A stretch of DNA of 64,000 nt from Oceanospirillum multiglobuliferum (GCF_900167095.1 NZ_FUXG01000007.1:62001-126000); one strand, 5' to 3'; shown: positions 19,201 to 26,971, numbered from the stretch's first letter. Numbers and translations are program-made. Notes: generated by a model from the sequence alone, not told the origin.

Positions 19201-19779
19201 CCCCGTTTGTTCTGGTGCGATATAAGCCAGCTCAGCCAGTTTAAACTGAGGGGGATGCCAACGGGGTTGTTCACTTTCTAGCAAAGTGGCTTGTGTAAAG
19301 TCGATCAGCACCACTTTGTTAGTCTCTGTATTTAACAGTATATTACTGGGCGTGATCTGCTTATGAATCACTCTTTTTTGATGCAGCAACCCTAATAAAT
19401 GGCTCAACTGTTCTGCAATGGCTAAGCCTTGCTGCCAGCTTATGGCTTGTGCCTTAAGCAGTTGATTTAAACTGGTGCTCTGGTCATCTTGAAACAGGCT
19501 GATTAGCCCCTCATCCGTTTGTTGTAAAGCGATTGGACGAGGTATGCCTGCGATATCGAGCGACTTTAAAATTTCATATTCATGTTGTAATAGGCGTTGC
19601 GCTTCGGTGCTGAGTGTGGAATCTACAGGCTGTTTAATAATAACAGAGCCGACACCGTCTAATTCAGCACGAGTCACCAAATAACGTTCACCATTATGCA
19701 ACCGCTTCAGCGGTGTTAATCCTTGAATACCCACCACAGGGCTAATCCAACTTGCCAGCGAATAAGTAACCTGCGCCAT
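13279..19779 (-). CDS. Giant hybrid sensor: Ser/Thr kinase-like, AAA ATPase, GAF, PAS, histidine kinase, REC, Hpt
   Basis: This 2166-residue protein resembles PknK-like hybrid sensors. Domains in order are: a protein-kinase-like fold (about 15-270); a P-loop ATPase with GYAGVGKSS (Lys347) and LVLFLDDLQWAD; a long helical TPR-like middle (about 700-1330); GAF (about 1350-1500); PAS (about 1510-1630); HisKA with MSHEIRTP (His1649); HATPase with DSGIGID and GGTGLGLAI; REC with LVLMDIHLP (Asp1942); and Hpt with LAHRMSGS (His2099). No transmembrane segment is obvious, so it is likely cytoplasmic. The kinase catalytic loop reads HKQITPSN where HRDxKPxN is expected, and DFT replaces DFG, so the catalytic Asp is absent and this part is probably a pseudokinase. 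The start overlaps the preceding response-regulator gene by 38 bp, and the two form one transcription unit. The likely phosphorelay is His1649, Asp1942, His2099, then the partner regulator (inference). Confidence 0.93.
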   Translation of the reverse strand: MAQVTYSLASWISPVVGIQGLTPLKRLHNGERYLVTRAELDGVGSVIIKQPVDSTLSTEAQRLLQHEYEILKSLDIAGIPRPIALQQTDEGLISLFQDDQSTSLNQLLKAQAISWQQGLAIAEQLSHLLGLLHQKRVIHKQITPSNILLNTETNKVVLIDFTQATLLESEQPRWHPPQFKLAELAYIAPEQTGRINRNVDYRTDFYTLGATLYELFTSQPPFCLQDPLALIHAHIAKLPRPLNQINPAIPEVVSNVVLKLLAKDASQRYQSSYGLSHDLKRCLVQLQQQSNIKTFTLAEADIAERFVLPQKLYGRQDTIQTLIQRYDQVAQGQQQILLISGYAGVGKSSLVHEVRQYITEKKGLFISGKFGQFDRNRPYAAIIQALQSLVRQLLTEPEANVKHCKTLILKALAGHAQVMTRLIPELELIIGRPPEAAKLSPAEEKNRFARLFQRLLGVFATHHRPLVLFLDDLQWADLSSLALIESFAQNKTGDDNSLAHLMLIGSYRDEEVRNNHPLRFTIDQLRQQSSTLCELQLQALNLAQVTQLLSDTLHTTENGCLDLATICLEKTQGNPFFLSQFLRTLQEDGLIYFNQDGWYWDLAAIQAQSLSADVIDLMISKIQRLKPATQQVLRLAACIGNIFSLRTLAIVNQQTPKESANDLWQALSEHLITPVNDNYRLIRQLDLQLLEQEDETTLIQYRFVHDRVQQAAYSLLSIHERQGLHLQIGELLQHHLSATERHQHIFEITNHLNQAQSGLQTPQQREALAELNLEAGERSRDSAAFGAAFDYFQNGLQMLNQGWQSRYALTLALTVNAAEAAYIQSEFTLMEQMIEQVKTNARSLLDQVRVYELQIQAQVSQNQFEAALQTSLQVLSLLGINLPEQPNKLKCWYSYLKTQWLIKPLSVQRSRKIADITDPYIKAALPIMASMFGVIKFSSSGLRPLVMAKQVELTLQYGLMPASAQAFAGYGGVLCGQYGRINQGYQLGLVALSVDQQQPSKLTHHKTLSLFNTYIRHWKEPLSATLAPLLQGYHAGLDCGDIEWAAYCLAAYIQYQLPLAHNLEEAQPRLDAFLKQISNTGQKQSEYYSRYALQTLDNLRGLNHNPLLLDGRYNQEAPMLALHIRNNHRTAVCIHHFYKALLSYLFGDYNRAERHNFACEKDLPSIGATYTSAWFQFIAAMTQLALLPNTSILQQPTRLHRVKGCLKQVQRWAQHCPKNHQHRVLLIQAESARVQKRYHKAMSLFEQAISAALDSEIVLEQALAYELTAQLYLDWQKPLIAESYLKIALQRYRNLGAHAKAEQLINQYQLRESKAEPLSLSEQHHHKTDQRHNNQSLDILSVIRASHAIADEIVLERLLSRLMTLALENAGGQRGILALQREGTLFIEAEADLHRSEHFITGLPIEGENQKLPVNIVHYVYRTKETVVLSNALEHEMFMHDSYIRLHQPKSLLCMPILYHGELTAVLYLENKESSDIFTRERLETLQILSAQAAISIENAKLYLSLQKSEQAFRSLFENAIEGIFRTNPEGVFLSVNPAFSQLLGYESAADFLAQVKMLSQGCFKYKPQQQQFMQSLVEQAQVRAFETTWLKADAQQVEVSLSARPVLDEQGQILYYEGSIADISERKNREKAEASSEAKSQFLATMSHEIRTPMNGILGMAQLLMRSSLNAEQQRQIKMLYQSGQSLLAILNDVLDFTKVETGQVELEQKPFSITEALHTVQGVIQPLTDEKALHFSVELPDNLPALILGDQRVLHQILLNLCANAVKFTHQGFISLRLFCQRHNDQTAYLRIEVEDSGIGIDKALHQRIFQQFSQADSSITRRYGGTGLGLAICKQLVELQGGQIGFSSDTGIGCLFWFELQYPIIDQAIASPERMLPILSQQSSKLPSLNILLVEDTEINQQVAAGLLESDGHQVNIAEDGYTALSLHHDNHYDLVLMDIHLPDMDGMETTRRMRQHHQTEKATVPIIALTAALTPKEVQQYQDAGINGILAKPLQFEQLQALLLSLAGHHPQSTAFTTAATDSLKIDALNSETEANQPQTALINHRLIQQHVSMLGAEKFTQLVQGFEQQFQQLQQNLDQAIQAQNWSQIIELAHRMSGSAANFGLENLSSCCKTIEQAEQNNTSVSELQALQLQVQQSYLQSVIELKPSEQIDERKKSPRL

Positions 19780-20482
19780 GCGCGGTCAAAATAAGTCGAG
19801 GGTTTGAGGGGTTATCCCGCAGCTTTCGGCGTATTCTACCAATCAGCACATCTACAGAGCGATCGTTGGGAGTCCACTCTCTACCATGAATCTCATCCAT
19901 CAACTGATCTCGGGATAAAATCTGTCCTGCATGGCGTAACAGCGCATATAGCAAACGATATTCGCCCTCAGGTAGGCGCTCTTGTACTTGGTCAGGGGCT
20001 TGTAGTAATCGCTTGTTGCCATCTAACAGCCAACCTTCGAAATGCAACAAGATTCGATCTGGTGTAATTAAAGCCGCACTTTGGCTATGTACATTTTGGT
20101 CACGTACTCGCCAAAGTAAATTTTTCGCACGCACCAGTAGCTCACGGGGGTTAAAAGGTTTGGTGACATAGTCATCAGCCCCTAGTTCTAAACCCACAAT
20201 TTTATCGATCTCATCAACTTTGCTGGTGACTAAGATTATGCCCACCTTTGAGTGCGCCCTTAGTTCTCGAGTCAAGGTCAAGCCATCTTTACCGGGCAGG
20301 TTGATATCCAGCAGTACCAGATCAATTTGCTGCGCCTGTACTTGCTGCACAAGATTATCCGCTTGTGCGGTTTCGCTGACCTTGTAGCCCTCTTTTTGCA
20401 AATAACTGGCTAACAGTGAGCGCGAAGCCAAATCATCTTCAACGATCAGGATATGTGCATTATTTGTTGTTTTTATAGACAT
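19742..20482 (-). CDS. OmpR/TorR-family response regulator
   Basis: This is a DNA-binding response regulator of 246 residues. The receiver domain (about 10-125) has the acidic pair VEDD, the phospho-acceptor Asp59 in LVLLDINLP, the switch region ILVTSK and Lys in VTKPFNPREL. The C-terminal winged helix (about 150-244) contains EYRLLYALLRHAGQILSRDQL and RSVDVLIGRIRRKLRDN, typical of OmpR/PhoB output domains; the receiver is most like TorR. It is transcribed away from qhpA and precedes the giant hybrid kinase with overlapping ends, so the kinase is its probable partner. Its position makes the adjacent qhp genes its likely target (inference). Confidence 0.93.
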   Translation of the reverse strand: MSIKTTNNAHILIVEDDLASRSLLASYLQKEGYKVSETAQADNLVQQVQAQQIDLVLLDINLPGKDGLTLTRELRAHSKVGIILVTSKVDEIDKIVGLELGADDYVTKPFNPRELLVRAKNLLWRVRDQNVHSQSAALITPDRILLHFEGWLLDGNKRLLQAPDQVQERLPEGEYRLLYALLRHAGQILSRDQLMDEIHGREWTPNDRSVDVLIGRIRRKLRDNPSNPRLILTAHGAGYLFAGKLD

Positions 20483-20790
20483 GGTGGTATCACGTAATGG
20501 GGATGAGATGAGTCTAGCAAAAAATGCGGTGGAGAAAACTACAAGTGAATAATCTATTTTTACAAGATTAACTCTATGTTTATCAATTGGTTACGCTACA
20601 TTTTTGCAAGTTTGTTACATCTGAATACAACTTTGCACAAATGATTAGAACTCTATTTACACCTTAGGCGTAGTTTAAAGCTGTCTCTGGTTTTTGCAGT
20701 ACCTGTTGGGCGACCAAGAATCCCCTATAAAGTAATCCCAGTTATGGCGACCAGTGCAGGTCAATACCTGAAAAGCAAATTGTAGGAGTG
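20483..20790. promoter_or_regulatory. Divergent control region between response regulator and qhpA
   Basis: This roughly 305-bp gap serves two divergent units. TTTTTACAAG (20557-20566) and TTTTTGCAAG (20601-20610) lie 44 bp apart, and a related CTTTGCACAA (20631-20640) lies 30 bp further. These are spacings near whole helical turns and could be OmpR-type half sites. GGCGACCA occurs at 20709-20716 and again at 20746-20753. A small dyad CAGGT/ACCTG lies just before the qhpA ribosome site. No clear sigma70 or sigma54 promoter was found. Confidence 0.5.
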
Positions 20791-22389
20791 ATGGCTTTGA
20801 AGAAAAAAAATAATATGACACGGGCGCTACTGAGCACAGGTGCCTTGGCCTTTATGGGCATGGCGACCTCTTCTGCACAAGCAGCAAGTGGCGAGTCTAT
20901 CATTAAAGATCGCTGTTTAATCTGTCACACCGAAACAGGTGATGCCGCTGCGCCATTTTCACGGATCAGCCAGCAGCGTAAAACCCCTGAAGGTTGGTTG
21001 ATGACCATCAGCCGTATGCAACAACAACGGGGCTTGGTAATTTCACCCGATGAAAAACGCGAGCTGGTGAAATATCTTGCGGACAAGCAAGGTCTAGCAC
21101 CTTCAGAAACTGAAAACCTGCGCTATGTGCTAGAAAAAGAGCCCAATGTGGTGGAGTCGTTTGAACCTCTGCTACAAGAAACCTGTGTGCGTTGCCACTC
21201 TGGTGCGCGTATCGCGTTACAGCGTAGAACAGAGGATGAGTGGAAATGGTTGGTACATTTTCACATGGGACAGCAACCGACCGCAGAACTGCATGCCGGT
21301 GCCCGTGATCGTGCTTGGTTTGATATCGCATTAAATCAAGTTGCGCCTTATTTAGGCCAGAAATTCAATTTCGATACCGACGCTTGGCAACAATGGCAGG
21401 CACAAGCAAAACAACCACTGTCAGGTCGTTGGGCAGTACATGGCTTCTTACCTGAGAAAGGTAATTTTGACGCCACCATGCAAGTCACTATGCAGAGTAA
21501 AGACCACTACCAAATCAGCCTAGAGGGTAACTATGCCGACGGCTCACCTTTAGCTGGTCAAGGTAAAGCAGTGGTTTATACAGGTTATGAGTGGCGCGGT
21601 ACTGTAACGGTTGGTGGCGTTCAAATGCGTCAGGTGTTTGCAGCCTCTGCCGACGGTCAAAGCCTTGTAGGACGTATGTATCCTAACGAAGATGATGTGA
21701 TGGGTGGCCAGATCAAAGCGGTTAAAAAAACGGCCATCACTGCGATTACGCCCTCCTATATTAAGCAAGGTGAGCAAGCCCTGTTGACTGTTTCTGGTTA
21801 TCAGCTGAACGGTAAAGTGAACCTAGGCTCAGGCTTAAAACTGCTTGAGGTGGTTTCTAAAAATGACAACCGTTGGGTGCTGAAAGTTCAAGCCAGCCCT
21901 AAAGCCAGTGTGGGTACTCGTCATATTAAGATTGGTAATACCTCTGCATCAGAGCCACTGGCAGTTTACGATCAATTGGCGCGTGTTGAGATTACACCCA
22001 ATGATTCTATTGCCCGTGTAGGCGGCGGTGGCGGCAAAATTCCAAAACAAAAATCAGTGTATCGAGCAGTCGGTTATGCCGCAGGGGCTGATGGCAAAGT
22101 AGGAACTTTAGACGACTTACGTTTGGGCTATATGACGGCTAACTGGTCACTGAAGCCTTTTGATGAAACCGCCGTACATGACAACGACATCCAATACGCA
22201 GGCCAGATTGATGCCCGTGGCATCTTTACCCCAGGAGATGCAGGCCCCAATCCTGCGCGCAAAATGTCGACCAATAACGTGGGTAACTTAGGCGTGGTTG
22301 GCACTGTGCAGGAAGACGGTAAAAGTATCAGCGGTGAGAGTCACCTATTGGTTACGGTACAGAAGTTTGTACGCGCTGTTATTGAATAG
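20791..22389 (+). CDS. qhpA: Quinohemoprotein amine dehydrogenase alpha subunit
   Basis: This is the large diheme subunit of the periplasmic enzyme that oxidises primary amines to aldehydes, passing electrons from the quinone on the gamma subunit out through c-type hemes. A signal peptide (basic KKKNN, hydrophobic core, cleavage after SSAQA) is followed by two heme c sites, CLICH (42-46) and CVRCH (132-136). The rest is beta-rich, as in known alpha subunits (about 530 residues). The start is uncertain: TAGGAG ends only 2 nt before ATG 20791, GTG 20788 is closer still, and ATG 20815 is possible. It heads the qhpADCB unit. The divergent two-component genes may control it. Confidence 0.95.
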   Translation: MALKKKNNMTRALLSTGALAFMGMATSSAQAASGESIIKDRCLICHTETGDAAAPFSRISQQRKTPEGWLMTISRMQQQRGLVISPDEKRELVKYLADKQGLAPSETENLRYVLEKEPNVVESFEPLLQETCVRCHSGARIALQRRTEDEWKWLVHFHMGQQPTAELHAGARDRAWFDIALNQVAPYLGQKFNFDTDAWQQWQAQAKQPLSGRWAVHGFLPEKGNFDATMQVTMQSKDHYQISLEGNYADGSPLAGQGKAVVYTGYEWRGTVTVGGVQMRQVFAASADGQSLVGRMYPNEDDVMGGQIKAVKKTAITAITPSYIKQGEQALLTVSGYQLNGKVNLGSGLKLLEVVSKNDNRWVLKVQASPKASVGTRHIKIGNTSASEPLAVYDQLARVEITPNDSIARVGGGGGKIPKQKSVYRAVGYAAGADGKVGTLDDLRLGYMTANWSLKPFDETAVHDNDIQYAGQIDARGIFTPGDAGPNPARKMSTNNVGNLGVVGTVQEDGKSISGESHLLVTVQKFVRAVIE

Positions 22390-22468
22390 TCTTGATCAGC
22401 AATACCTCAAAGCCCGTCACAACAACCTGTGTTGATGGCTGGGAATAACAAAATTAAGTGAGGTGATT

Positions 22469-23899
22469 ATGGGTGCTTTATCTTTGGTAAAACCCAATGT
22501 GCATTTGGTGAACGTGGCATCACGGCAGATGATGTTTCACGTTCCAACCAGCAGTTTATTTGAGCTGGAAGGAGTAAGCCGAGAGCTGATTGAGTTATTC
22601 AGTACTCAAGGCCAAGTAACGGCTCATATGATTCGTGACCGCTTTCAGGGGCGTTATGCCGCTGACGATGTGATGGAAACCATTGAAGAGTTGAAATCAC
22701 TGAAAGTGCTATCTGATGGCGGTGTGGTACAAATCAATCACAGCCCGCAAGCGGTGAAAAACTTTCCGTTAACCACCATCGTATTGAATACCAATACAGG
22801 GTGTAATTTGAGCTGTACTTACTGCTACAAAGAAGATCTGACTACGCCGTCGAAAGGCGACAAAATGTCTTACGAAACCGCCGTACAGTCGGTGGAGATG
22901 CTGTTAAAAGAGTCACCCAATCAACGCCAATACAATGTGGTGTTTTTTGGTGGAGAGCCGCTGACCAATATGCCACTGATTCGTGAAGTGGTGGCCTACT
23001 GTGAAGCGCGTTTTGCTGACCTTGAGTCGGATGTCAGCTTCACCATGACCACCAATGCCACGTTGCTGACAGAAGAGTTAATTGAGTGGTTTAACGAACA
23101 CCGTTTCGGCATCACCATATCGATGGATGGACCAAAGGCGATGCACGATAAAAACCGCATCACCGTGGGCGGCCAAGGCACTTATGAGGTGGTTAAACAT
23201 AAAGTAGGTTTGCTGCTTTCTCGCTATAACGCGCGCCCTGTGGGTTGTCGAGTCACGCTGACCAGTGGCATTACCGATGTTGAAGCGATTTTTAAGCATT
23301 TACACCATGACCTAGGCTTTGCAGAGGTCGGCTTTGGCCCGGTTACTTCTGGTGATATCACGGCCTTCAATCTTAGTGCAGATGAGATGCTTGAAGTTTT
23401 TGCAGGCATGAAGCGCTTAGGGCGCGAATACCTAAAAGCGGCGCTTGAACATCGCAACTTTGGCTTTGGCAATATGCATCAGTTGATGACTGACCTGCAT
23501 GAAGGCAATAAAAAACAGCTGCCCTGTGGTGCCGGAGTGGGCTTGTTAGCGGTTGACACTAAAGGGGGTATTAACCTTTGTCACCGCTTTACAGGTTCAG
23601 AGTTACCTACTTTTGGTGATGTAACAGAAGGCATCAACAAACCTCAATTGTCGGCTTTTGTCGAGCAGCGTCTAGATCGCAGTAATACTGGCTGCGAAAC
23701 CTGTCGTATTCGCAACATCTGCTCAGGTGGCTGCTATCACGAAAGCTATGCCAAATACGGTGATGCTTCAGTGCCGTCTTATCACTACTGTGACTTACTA
23801 CGTGACTGGATCGATTTTGGCGTTGAAGTCTATTCGCACATTATGCTGGAGAACCCTGCGTTCTTTGATACCTACGTATCTCCCAGAAGGAGTTCCTAA
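22469..23899 (+). CDS. qhpD: Radical SAM/SPASM peptide-modifying enzyme for QHNDH gamma subunit
   Basis: QhpD installs the intrapeptide Cys-to-Asp/Glu thioether bonds in QhpC before export. The radical SAM cluster motif is [12 protein letters not shown] (CxxxCxxC). A SPASM-type C-terminus supplies the auxiliary-cluster cysteines in [30 protein letters not shown] and HYCDLL. The start is ATG 22469, since GAGGTG at 22459-22464 is a ribosome site for it; the upstream in-frame GTG at 22463 lies inside that site. Length is 476 residues, as in characterised QhpD. An N-terminal PqqD/RRE-like segment (about 1-85), rich in short helices and strands, probably binds the QhpC leader. Its stop overlaps the qhpC start by one base. 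Confidence 0.95.
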   Translation: MGALSLVKPNVHLVNVASRQMMFHVPTSSLFELEGVSRELIELFSTQGQVTAHMIRDRFQGRYAADDVMETIEELKSLKVLSDGGVVQINHSPQAVKNFPLTTIVLNTNTGCNLSCTYCYKEDLTTPSKGDKMSYETAVQSVEMLLKESPNQRQYNVVFFGGEPLTNMPLIREVVAYCEARFADLESDVSFTMTTNATLLTEELIEWFNEHRFGITISMDGPKAMHDKNRITVGGQGTYEVVKHKVGLLLSRYNARPVGCRVTLTSGITDVEAIFKHLHHDLGFAEVGFGPVTSGDITAFNLSADEMLEVFAGMKRLGREYLKAALEHRNFGFGNMHQLMTDLHEGNKKQLPCGAGVGLLAVDTKGGINLCHRFTGSELPTFGDVTEGINKPQLSAFVEQRLDRSNTGCETCRIRNICSGGCYHESYAKYGDASVPSYHYCDLLRDWIDFGVEVYSHIMLENPAFFDTYVSPRRSS

Positions 23900-24219
23900 T
23901 GAAATATCTCAAGTCATTGAATAAAAAAGCCAAAATGTTAGATCAAGCACTCTCCCCAAGTGACGTGGAAGAAGTGGTTGCGATGCAATCTATCGTAGGT
24001 TGCACCTCGGTGAATGATCCTGGTTGGGAGGTTGATCCTTTTGGGGGCTTAGGCTCCTTATGTCAACCCATGGAGTCTGATCTGTATGGTTGTGCAGATG
24101 CCTGTTGGTGGCCTGCACAAGTGCCCGACACTATGAGCAGCCATTCAACTTGGTCAAGCGATGTTTCAAAAGCTGATGCTGACTGGCGCAAACTTGACAG
24201 TATATTCCCTGAAGAGTAA
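23899..24219 (+). CDS. qhpC: QHNDH gamma subunit precursor (CTQ-bearing, cross-linked peptide)
   Basis: This is the small catalytic subunit that carries cysteine tryptophylquinone. The 106-residue precursor has a 28-residue leader (MKYLKSL to VEEVVA) and a 78-residue core. Every residue of the known cross-link pattern is present at the correct spacing. In precursor/mature numbers these are Cys35/7 with Glu44/16, Cys55/27 with Asp61/33, Cys69/41 with Asp77/49, and the CTQ pair Cys65/37 with Trp71/43. Asp33 is also the catalytic base in characterised enzymes. It is modified by QhpD and QhpG, its leader is cut by QhpE and it is exported through QhpF (family knowledge). The ATG has a strong AGAAGGAG site and shares one base with the qhpD stop. 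Confidence 0.97.
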   Translation: MKYLKSLNKKAKMLDQALSPSDVEEVVAMQSIVGCTSVNDPGWEVDPFGGLGSLCQPMESDLYGCADACWWPAQVPDTMSSHSTWSSDVSKADADWRKLDSIFPEE

Positions 24220-24233
24220 CGGAGCAGAGTGTA

Positions 24234-25433
24234 ATGATGATCACGGATAAAATAACAGCACCCCTCTCTCAACTGAGTCAATCGAAGGGCTGGAAAGGTT
24301 TAGCCTGTGCAGGCTTGTTAACGGTTGGTGCAGTGTTGGCTGGTTGCTCTGCAAACTCTTCTCAGCCTATGAGCCAAAACGCATTACCTAATGGTATGCA
24401 AGGCAATGGGCATGAATATCTACTGACCGTCACGCGGCCTAATCAGCTACATGTGATTGATACAGAAACGAATAAACTACTTAGAAGCTGCGATATTCCC
24501 GGTAGTTTTGGTAATGGCAGTATTGCGATCTCTCCAGATGGCCGCACGGCGTTTGTGCTCAGCAACAAGATGGAAGATGTTTATGGTATCGACATCACCA
24601 ACTGTGAAACCACTTTTTCAGCCTTACAGTCATACGACAATGTACAAGTGAAAACCTTTATCTCTATGGCGATCAGCCCAGATGGTAAAGAGCTGTACAC
24701 CATACAAAACCCAGTCAGAAAACTGCGTGACCGTTTTGAAACCATGGCACCACGCTTAGCGGCGTTTAATATTGCCGATGGTTTAAATGCAAAGCCGATA
24801 CGTACCTTTCCTGTCGATCGTCGTATTACCAAAATTGCTACCCAGCAAAATGGTGAGGTGATCTTAGGGGGCGGTGATATTAAAGCCATTAATCCTAAAA
24901 CAGGTGAAACGCGTTTGATTACAGCGTTGCAAAACTGGGAGCGTGCCCCTGATAAGTGGGTACCGCCTGATGCTTTTGCCATGCACACCATGGGGGAACA
25001 TATCGGTGAATTTGTGATGCCTTACTTCACTATTCGTTGGAATGGCGAACCGGGTGACGAATCAAAAGCGGATTTTCTCTGGGGACATGTGCGTATTGAC
25101 CTGAAAACAGGAGCGGTCGAAAACTTTGAGACAGTACCTTTTGAGTTCATCGTTTTCAACTGGGTGACTGATCCGAAAGACAAAGATGTGATGTATGGGT
25201 CATTTAACCAACTATCGAAACATAACCTGAAAACGGGTGAAACACTGAATGTACTCGGCATGGACCACACCTACTACAACCTGAATATGACCACTGATGG
25301 CAAGAAGCTGTATGTAGGCGGAGCGGGTAACAATATCTCCATTCATGATCCCGACACTTTAGCCAAGCTGGGCAGTATCCCACTGGTAGGCGATATGTCG
25401 ACTGCTGATCTACGTCTGGCGGTTTTGAAATAA
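24234..25433 (+). CDS. qhpB: QHNDH beta subunit (beta-propeller), with lipobox
   Basis: This is the seven-bladed beta-propeller subunit that clamps the gamma subunit. Its 399 residues contain repeated blade-like motifs (ISPDGRTAFVLS, ISPDGKELYTI, TTDGKKLYVGGAG). The N-terminus is a signal sequence ending in LTVGAVLAGC-S, a textbook lipoprotein cleavage box with Cys38 and Ser at +2, which would direct it to the outer membrane. Known QHNDH is described as a periplasmic enzyme, so lipid anchoring would be a variation. ATG 24234 follows GGAGCAGAG, 15 bp after qhpC. A hairpin terminator follows the gene, so qhpADCB can be a closed unit. Confidence 0.94.
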   Translation: MMITDKITAPLSQLSQSKGWKGLACAGLLTVGAVLAGCSANSSQPMSQNALPNGMQGNGHEYLLTVTRPNQLHVIDTETNKLLRSCDIPGSFGNGSIAISPDGRTAFVLSNKMEDVYGIDITNCETTFSALQSYDNVQVKTFISMAISPDGKELYTIQNPVRKLRDRFETMAPRLAAFNIADGLNAKPIRTFPVDRRITKIATQQNGEVILGGGDIKAINPKTGETRLITALQNWERAPDKWVPPDAFAMHTMGEHIGEFVMPYFTIRWNGEPGDESKADFLWGHVRIDLKTGAVENFETVPFEFIVFNWVTDPKDKDVMYGSFNQLSKHNLKTGETLNVLGMDHTYYNLNMTTDGKKLYVGGAGNNISIHDPDTLAKLGSIPLVGDMSTADLRLAVLK

Positions 25434-25456
25434 CAGCGTCAGACGACAGAAAGTTT

Positions 25457-25481
25457 TGGGGTTAGTCAATAACCCCATTTT
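25457..25481 (+). terminator. Rho-independent terminator after qhpB
   Basis: The stem TGGGGTTA (25457-25464) pairs with TAACCCCA (25470-25477) around a 5-nt loop and is followed by TTT then CCCC. The short U-tract makes it moderate in strength and may allow partial read-through into the next gene. Confidence 0.65.
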
Positions 25482-25600
25482 CCCCAACTGAACAATAGAA
25501 GCGACAAGGCTTCATAGGTTTTTTGCGCTCAAATTTCGGCTGTTAACCCTTTGAGCAGAACGAATAACAATAAAATTATACGATGAGAGTAGGTGAAAAT

Positions 25601-26926
25601 ATGTTCAAAATAACGATCAAACCAATCTGTGCCGCACTCTTTTTGGCAAGCTTACCCGCTGTAAGCCAAGCCGTAATGTTATCTGAAGCAGATAACAGCA
25701 GTGTTGCCTTTAACCTTGAGGCTGCCGCCTCTGCTATGTCCTTAGGCGAGAATTACTCTGGTACGCCCGGCTCAAAAAAATGGCAAGAGTTTTATCTTAA
25801 AGGCGATTTAGTGGCGACCCGACAGCTGAATGCTGAGCACAGTTTTTACGGCAATTTAGGGTTAATCACTCAAGGTACACTAGGAGATGGAGATGGTGCA
25901 GGCTTTACTGATGGCACCGAACGCAAAACTCAGCTTGAAAACGCCTCTATAGGTTGGGTGTATCAAGGCGGTTTGGTTGATCTGTCTATTGGTAAACAAA
26001 AGTTTGTACTGGGTGATGGGTTTCTGATTGCTGGAGACTCACTGAATGTAGGTAAAGGGTTTGACAGTTTTTCTAATGGCAGCCTAAACCGAGGTGGTGC
26101 CTACTACCTTGCGGCGAGCAAAAGCTTTGAGAATTCAGTGGTGCTGAAAGTTGATCCAGAAGGTCCACTGCGAGGCGACCTATTCTGGTTAAAATCGAAT
26201 AACCAAATTCAGCAAAATACGGCCTTGGCTGGGGCGAATATTGAGTATGTGAATGAGCAACTAGGCACTGTTGGCCTTTCAGTGTTAAAAGTGACCGACG
26301 TTGATCTAGGTGCAGGCTTGGCACTATACGATAACCGCAAAGGTATGGATGTTGTCAGTCTAAGAGGCCAAGGCAGCGCAGGGGTTGAAAATTTATTTCT
26401 AAGTTTTGAATACGTCAAAGAAAGTGGTGGCGATCAAACCAAAAAAGATGCCAATGCATGGACTGCTGAGGCAGGCTGGACTTTTGCGGATAGCCCTTGG
26501 ACACCTATTATCAACTTCCGTCATGCACAGTTCTCTGGCAATAAAACAGGCACGAGCAAAGACGAAAGCTTTGACCCGCTCTTCTTTGGTGTCACGCGCG
26601 GTTTCGGTACTTGGTTCCAAGGTGAGATTGCAGCGAACTATGCAGGGCCGTTCAACTCAGGCAATGATGTGAATCGCCTTGATCTGACCTTGTCACCACA
26701 AGAAAACATCGCCATTGGTGTGCAATACTGGCAGTTTGGCGCTAAAGACAGCAGCGACTTTAAAGCCACAGAGATGGATATTTATGCGTTCTGGGGGGTG
26801 AATGACAATCTAAGTTTGATCCCATTGATCGGTGTTTATAAACCTAAAGGTGTGAATAACCTTGCCAGCCAAGGTAACGACAACAGCAACACCTATTTGC
26901 AAATGATGGCCGTGATGACTTACTGA
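25601..26926 (+). CDS. Outer-membrane beta-barrel protein in the qhp cluster
   Basis: This is a probable outer-membrane channel or porin-like barrel, substrate unknown. The start is ATG 25601, served by AGTAGGTG; the in-frame ATG at 25583 lies before that ribosome site. The 441-residue product starts with a signal peptide (MFKITIKPICAALFLASLPAVSQA). Alternating polar/hydrophobic strands follow throughout (FYLKGDLVATRQL, SIGWVYQGGLVDLSIGKQKF, LSLIPLIGVYKP), ending in an aromatic residue (MAVMTY). It sits between qhpB and qhpF with its own strong terminator after it. An amine-uptake role is suggested by context only. An alginate-export-like or OprB-like barrel is the other possibility. Confidence 0.8.
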   Translation: MFKITIKPICAALFLASLPAVSQAVMLSEADNSSVAFNLEAAASAMSLGENYSGTPGSKKWQEFYLKGDLVATRQLNAEHSFYGNLGLITQGTLGDGDGAGFTDGTERKTQLENASIGWVYQGGLVDLSIGKQKFVLGDGFLIAGDSLNVGKGFDSFSNGSLNRGGAYYLAASKSFENSVVLKVDPEGPLRGDLFWLKSNNQIQQNTALAGANIEYVNEQLGTVGLSVLKVTDVDLGAGLALYDNRKGMDVVSLRGQGSAGVENLFLSFEYVKESGGDQTKKDANAWTAEAGWTFADSPWTPIINFRHAQFSGNKTGTSKDESFDPLFFGVTRGFGTWFQGEIAANYAGPFNSGNDVNRLDLTLSPQENIAIGVQYWQFGAKDSSDFKATEMDIYAFWGVNDNLSLIPLIGVYKPKGVNNLASQGNDNSNTYLQMMAVMTY

Positions 26927-26971
26927 GTTTGATGGCTAAATTGATCTAATGCTGCGTCCACAGCAAGACCG

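Noticed and set aside
20570-20590. FNR-like site upstream of qhpA
   Set aside because: Only one half (ATCAA) matches; the other half is poor, unlike the perfect box at 59247.
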